From Klebsormidium nitens (taxonomy: Eukaryota; Streptophyta; Klebsormidiophyceae; Klebsormidiales; Klebsormidiaceae): DNA of 64,000 nucleotides. The position numbers were made by a program, and so were the translations under genes. Positions 58,275 to 64,000 of this stretch are shown piece by piece. The notes beneath the pieces were generated by a model. It ran no database searches, was not told where the DNA came from, and saw only the letters and a program-made list of their open reading frames with translations. Within the stretch, counting starts at the first letter, position 1; every line of letters begins with the position of its first letter. The stretch lies in assembly GCA_000708835.1 (NCBI GenBank), contig DF237073.1:62001-126000 (forward strand), in the 5' to 3' direction.

Positions 58275-61200
58275 ATGGCAATGTCAGCGACATGTTCGCT
58301 CTTTGATGTCTTCAGGGGGGCTCAATGCTTTCACAATGGGGGCTACTCTCAGCAGCAATGGCGGCAGAGGAAACCAGAAACTAAGCAGCATTCAATCAGT
58401 GCAGGTTTGCAACTCAATGATGTCTCCTCAAGGATAGGGCAGAAAAGATTTCTAGCAGGAAGTGTTAGCTTGGAGGGTGTGGGAAGGCCAAGATCTGGTC
58501 CGCTTCTTCTGAAGAAGGTGAGTGTGACCTGTCTTCAGCACATTCTTGAAATTCTACGCCCCTTCCGTTTCTTTAAGAATCAAGGGCATTGTCAAGTGAT
58601 TGCACAGTCTCAAGTCCGACCAGAGCTGTTGGCAGACCTGCGGTCGCTGGAGTTATCAATGAATCATCGTAGCCAAACATTTTCTTGATTTTAGTTGCGT
58701 GTGGGACACAAGAAACCAGAGAAGACAGGAATAGAATATCCAGCAGGAACAGGGGTGAAAATAAAATGCTTTGCTCTTTCATTCCATCACCAACTTTCTA
58801 GATTTTGGTGCCAGTCCGAGCGGTTGCTTTCCTCCTCATTCGTGCAGCGGTCAGCAATAGCAGCCAGTGGCCCGGACCAAACCAGCAGCCCCACACAGGT
58901 CATCGAACCAGAGCTCACAGTCCCCTCCACTGCGCCTCCCTCAACGCAACCTGTCCCTCCTGAAAATGGCAGCCCCAACTCCGTCCCTCCAGACAATTTC
59001 CCTGCTTGGGCGCGCACCGTCGACGAGTGCGCGGAACACTTCTGTGTTGACCTGAAACGTGGCCTGACAACCGGGCAGGTCGAGACGTACCGCTCCGCCT
59101 ATGGCTGGAATGAGCTTGAGAAAGAGCCAGGAACGCCGTTCTGGCAACTAGTTGCGGAGCAGTTTGATGACGCACTGGTGAAGATCCTGCTGGGGGCGGC
59201 TGGAGTGTCGGGGGCGCTTGCGGTGTGGGACGCTGCTGAGGCGGGGGAGCCGGTCGGTGCGGAGGACTTTTTGGAGACGTTTGTAATCTTGCTGATCATC
59301 GTGTTGAACGCAGTGATCGGGGTGTGGCAGGAGAGCAAGGCAGAGAGCACGCTTGCGGCACTCAAGGAGATGCAGAGCGAGACAGCTCGGGTCGTGCGAG
59401 ATGGAAAAGAGGTGAGAGTGACAATCTTGCGCAGGGACTTCTCTTTGCTGACAGTGTTTGCTTAGGAGAAATTGCACAGCGACTTGGACTTTTACCCAAG
59501 AAGGTCCTTGATAGCCTCTGCGGATCCGTTAATGTTCACTCAAATGGACAATCCTCTGGCGAAAGCAGATCAAGGGCAAGCGTGACAGGGAAGGAACCCC
59601 GTTATCAACCAGCCGTAGCTCTTCCATATGCTACTGCCCTGTTGTTGACTGTTCAAGTTCAAAGTTGTGCCACTCCGACAAAAAGGATGTCAGTATCGAT
59701 CAGAGGGCCTTCTACACAGAATTAGGGCCCTGCATGACCAGAATCCAATAACGAAGGTGCGGTTCTGACACCCTGCTTTCAAACACATACAAACGGAATA
59801 CTCCCTTTTTAGACAATTGCTTCGCCCGTCCTCTGAGACCTCTTCCCGGGGCCCTGCAGATCCCGGACCTACCGGCGCGCGAGCTCGTCCCAGGGGATCT
59901 CGTCGAGCTGCGGGTCGGAGACAAGGCCCCGGCCGACATCCGCTTGGTCGAGCTGCGCTCCGCCACGCTGCGCGCCCAGCAGTCCAGCCTCACTGGCGAG
60001 AGCCAGCCAGTGTCGAAAGACACCCACGTGGTTCCGCAAGAGGATATTGAGCTTCAAGGAAAGGAGTGCATGGTATTTGCGGGGTCGGGGATCAGTAACG
60101 GCACGGCGATTGGGGTGGTGGTCCATACCGGGATGAGGACGGAGATCGGGAAGATCCAGGCGCAGATCCAGCAGGCCAGCCAGGAGGGGTACGACACGCC
60201 GTTGACGAGGTAAGTGAAGGAGAGAACGGGGTCGAAGCGTTTGGAATTTGCAGGCTAGGGGAGCGCCAAAGACTACTATAGTGTGGGTGTCGTTTTCCGC
60301 CTTCGTGAGAATGATTGGAAGGCGGCCATTGTGACCGGAGCCCGAAAAGATCTCTTGGCGCGCCTGTAAGGAGTTCTGTACCGCGGGCTCGTCAGAAGAT
60401 TGCAGAGACGGGGACTTCAAGAGGTGCTTCAAGCTCTTCTTCTTGACGCCAGTGTCGAGCTTTCCAATCCCAACTTGTTCGTCCTCTGTGTGTGGATGTT
60501 CCATCAAGTGTCGCCTTGATGCAGATTCTGACACAATGCCTTCCTCTTTTGAAGTGCCTTCGCGTGCCAACAAGTCCTACGGACTCCAGTGGTCGAATTC
60601 AAAGGCCGTTCTGGACTCAATAGTACGTCCCTAACCATTTACATGCTCGGCCGCACTCTGGTCTCAGAACGGACGACTTCCGTTTGAAACCTGAACAGCG
60701 TCGCACCTCCACACTTCGACTCAACACTTTTCTTTCACTCCCTCCGTAGAAAGCTGGACGACTTTGCGGACCTGCTCACGAAGGTCGTCGGCGCCGTGTG
60801 CGTGCTCGTGTGGGTGATCAACTACAAGTACTTCCTTTCCTTCGACCCCGCTGCGCCGTTCCCCTCCAACATCCAGTTCGACTTCCAGCAGTGCGCGTAC
60901 TACTTCAAGGTGGCGGTCGCGCTGGCGGTGGCGGCGATCCCCGAGGGCCTGCCAGCTGTCATCACCACGTGCCTCGCGCTCGGGACCAAGCGCATGGCGG
61001 AGGTGCGGCTTCACTTTGGTGCTACTTCAGAATTGTGCCTACGGTGCTTGGGATGACGACAAGATCTGAAGAGCAGAGCTGGCAGTGGAGCGCTCGGGTG
61101 GTCCCTTGTCCTCCTCGGCGAAGTTGTCCTAGTAACTTTGCATTGTCTTGTTCATCGTCTTCGTTTCGTGCGAACACGAAATCATATTCAGATCCCCCTT

Positions 61201-63909
61201 TGACCGTGCTGTCATCCCGCCATGCACCACCAATTGCAGCCAGCCTTTTCGTCCTCGAATCCGCAAAGCGGGTCAAAGAAGCCCCACTCATCGCTCGACA
61301 GGAGCTCTTACCATCTTATAAACTAGAACTGTCGCAAACAACTCTTCATCATTCCTTGCCTCTCCCTGTTACTTCGTCTCACTTACCCAATTCTTCAACT
61401 CCGCAGGAGAACGCGATTGTGCGGCGGCTGCCGAGCGTCGAGACCCTGGGCTGCACCAGCGTCATCTGTTCGGACAAGACCGGCACGCTGACCACCAACC
61501 AGATGTCCGTTGTCCGGCTCGTGTCCGTCGGCTTCACTCCGGGGGAGCTCCGCGAGTTTGTGGTCGAGGGCACGACCTATAATCCTGCGGACGGGGGGGT
61601 GGTAGGCCTGCCAATTGAAGGGGGGGGCTTGGACAAGAGCCTGGAGGCGATTGCGGAGATCTCGGCAGTGTGCAACGATGCGGGGCTGGCGTACAAGAAG
61701 GGCGCGTACGGAGCGACGGGAATGCCGACCGAGGCGGCGCTCAAGGTGCGAACAAGCAGTCAACTCATTCTCGCCGCATCTTTTTTCCCGGCCTAGCCTC
61801 TTCAACTGGCTGTCATTCCTGCTTCTCTCAGTCTGCCGTCTGATCATGCTTTTTGGCCTTCCATTTGCATCGCCCATATCATTCTGCAAGCTGTTCTTCC
61901 TTCTGTTTTTGAATCTGCATGTCCAATCGCGCCCGCGATCTAGTTGCTTGTAAACCCTAGCTCTGCACTAGCCGTCTTCAAGTAGTATCCGGCGTGTCTT
62001 TCATTCGTGCGTCGTGCTGACGTCGCCGTGTCGAACCCGGCAGGTACTGGTGGAGAAGCTGGGTGTACCGGACAAGGATCGGACGCAGGCCTTGCGAGAA
62101 GCACGGGCCGCCGACGCTGAGAATGCGGCTCTAGGTAAGCGCCACTGCTTGCAGAAACGGAAGCATGGCAAGATAATGTGATTCACTGGTTGTCTTTGAG
62201 TGTGGGTCAGGAACGAACCAGCTTTTGTATGGGCTGTTCACAGGGACCGTACAGCGTTTTGCACAGTGGACAGTTTCAAGCTGATCTAAGAGGATACGGA
62301 AACACTTCTCTGACTACCATATTTTCTGGGTTTCCGAACGTCCTCCGCCTAAGCTTTGTGTCCCGGAACGAGGCTTTGCACCGCATCGTGCCAACGATCC
62401 CACTCGATTGCATCGGAGGCTTCATAAGTCAATTGTCACATGCGTCGGCCTCTTAGTGTACCCCAACGCCCTGAATCATCACACTCAGGCTCCGAAAACC
62501 GGACCACAATTTGCCGCCCGTTTCGCAGGGGCGTGCCAAGATTACAAGGACGGGACGGCCCGGCTGGCGACGCTGGAGTTCGACCGTAATCGCAAGTCCA
62601 TGAGCGTCGTGTGCACCTCCAGTGCGCTGTTCGGTCTTGGGGGAAACAGGCTGCTCGTCAAGGTGAGCCGTCGTGCGTCAACCTTCGAGTTGTTTCGTGC
62701 GGCATCCCCATTGAGGCTGCAGACTGTCTTGTTTTTTAGGTTTTAGGGGTTTAGGGTTTCAGGCATTTGAGGTGGTAGGGTCATAGGAGAGTTTAAGCCG
62801 GCCCCAGCGCTTCAGCAGACGAGGAGATGCGAGGCTCGTTGAGCATGCATAAGGGTTGAGTATCTGATGTCAGCGTTTATGAATAGCCGCTGAACACAAC
62901 CTTACAAGCACAGTAGCAGTATATGACGCCCTACGTGAGAAGCCTAAGCTTTTTCAATACATCCAGGCCGCGGACGAGCTGCGTAGCGTTGCTGCTGAAG
63001 TGAACGCTCCTTCACTGGCAGAACCCAATCTTCATGTCAAGCAACCACATGTCACGATCATCGGCACTCATGTTTTGAAGGCCACGTTCTCATTTCGTCC
63101 TTTCAGGGCGCGGCGGAGTGCGTCCTGGCGCGGTGCAGCAAGGTGCTGCTCAGCTCCGGTCTCACGGTGCCCCTCGGAGACGACGTCCGGCCGCAAATCT
63201 TGGCCGCGGTTGACCGCATCACCTCGCGCGGCCTGCGCTGCCTCGCGTTCGGCGTCAAGACAAATTTGGGTGAGCGAACGGGTCCTTGTCGATAGTGCAG
63301 CGTGGGGTTAGGGCTGCGTAACCAGGTGCTAACAGCTTTTGTACGCCCCTAACCACGCTGCAAAAGATTCCGTGAAGCCGCTGGACAGTCAGAGTGAAGA
63401 ATCCAGGAGCAGCTCTCTTTTGGAAGCTTACCTCGGTCACCTTCTTAATAAGCAAAGTGAGGACGTCGAATGGAATCGACCGAGATCAAGGGAAGCATCG
63501 GCCCTTCTTTACAATTTGGCCGCTTGCTTGCTTTCGAAACTTCGAGTCCGTCGCCCAGTCCTTCATGCTTCTGTGATTGATGCTTTTGAGCCCTGCCTTT
63601 CTCCTTGATGTGCCTAGCAGTGGGGCGCCGTCGCAAACAGTTTGCATGCCGTAAGAGGAGCTGTGAAATTGAAGCAATCCGAAAAGTGCAGGCAAGGTCG
63701 AAGCTCGTGATTGCAAACCTCCGCTTGTACCCCGGAGATGTGAGCGAAGACATAGATTCTTTGAATACTTACGCTTTCGCTTCGTCGCAGGCGATCTGTC
63801 AAGTTACGATGGGAGCGAGGACCACCCGGGGCAGGCGCTGCTGCGGGACTCAGAAAATTACGCAGACGTTGAGAGCGACCTCACGTTCGTGGGCCTGGCG
63901 GGGCTGCAA
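58275..63909 (+). CDS. SERCA/ECA-type P2A Ca2+-ATPase with N-terminal extension, 5' part (9 exons seen)
   Basis: Exons 58275-58517, 58815-59411, 59860-60209, 60750-61002, 61407-61745, 62044-62134, 62529-62662, 63107-63269 and 63791-63909 are phase-compatible; the gene continues beyond the window. Landmarks: [37 protein letters not shown] (first membrane helix), LTGES (actuator), [20 protein letters not shown] (Ca2+-binding helix 4), [15 protein letters not shown] (phosphorylated Asp), [16 protein letters not shown] and LLVKGAAE (nucleotide-binding domain). It pumps Ca2+ into the ER or another endomembrane lumen at the cost of ATP. About 145 residues precede FPAWA, where ECA pumps usually have few. 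The first 81 are basic and Ser-rich. The exon 2 start (58815) is the least certain boundary. Confidence 0.9.
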
Positions 63910-64000
63910 GTAAGGAGCTTTCGCGGGATCGCACGTCAGAGCGCATCTCGGCGTTGAGCCACTTTGTACGTAGTCCAGGTTGGAAGAGGGGCACCTGGAA

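Noticed and set aside
1-64000. tRNA, rRNA, CRISPR or operon features
   Set aside because: No cloverleaf-like or rRNA sequence stood out on reading, and the spliced eukaryotic genes rule out bacterial-type arrays or operons; a tRNA scan could still reveal a missed one.

Overview
This window looks like nuclear DNA from a streptophyte green alga. Genes are split into many short, GC-rich, in-frame exons joined by GT-AG introns of about 100-1000 bp. The gene set is land-plant-like: auxin-binding protein 1, a HOL-type methyltransferase, a hydroxyproline O-arabinosyltransferase relative, a DCD-Kelch protein, an oleosin-like protein and plastid S10. Klebsormidium is my best guess, but that is inference, not a match. 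Exon joins were worked out by hand from splice signals, reading phase and family similarity. Genes described as phase-checked add up to a whole number of codons.

Layout, left to right: oleosin-like protein (+, 552-2336); RING-finger protein (-, 4443-6576); unknown coiled-coil protein (+, 7432-8025); HPAT-like glycosyltransferase (+, 8245-13624); TPR-like helical-repeat protein (-, 14537-20364); a coenzyme A synthase fusion with PPAT, dephospho-CoA kinase and HD phosphohydrolase domains (+, 20848-25819); MYND zinc-finger protein (-, 26994-28689); AP-2 sigma adaptin (-, 30150-32710); DCD-Kelch protein (+, 33633-42030); a truncated tandem relative of that protein's coiled coil (+, 43303-45074); auxin-binding protein 1 (-, 45620-47945); SMIM8-like small membrane protein (-, 48158-48769); HOL-like thiol/halide methyltransferase (+, 49976-54228); plastid ribosomal protein S10 (-, 55111-57513); and a SERCA/ECA-type Ca2+-ATPase cut by the window end (+, 58275-63909 and beyond).

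The genes are unrelated housekeeping, secretory-pathway and organelle functions, so no operon-like logic is expected. Several pairs are divergent with short spacers (TPR/CoA synthase, about 480 bp; S10/Ca2+-ATPase, about 760 bp) and may share promoter regions.

The strongest unexplained signal is structural. Exon edges, including splice sites and one gene's 3' end, are tandemly repeated into the neighbouring non-coding DNA and decay with distance. The oleosin gene shows this at every boundary, and one intron of the CoA synthase gene shows it again 21 kb away. Other leads are the three-domain CoA synthase, the domain-stripped DCD-Kelch relative that keeps the parent's intron positions, an ABP1 without a standard KDEL end, a Ca2+-ATPase with a long N-terminal extension, and a possible TIR element.
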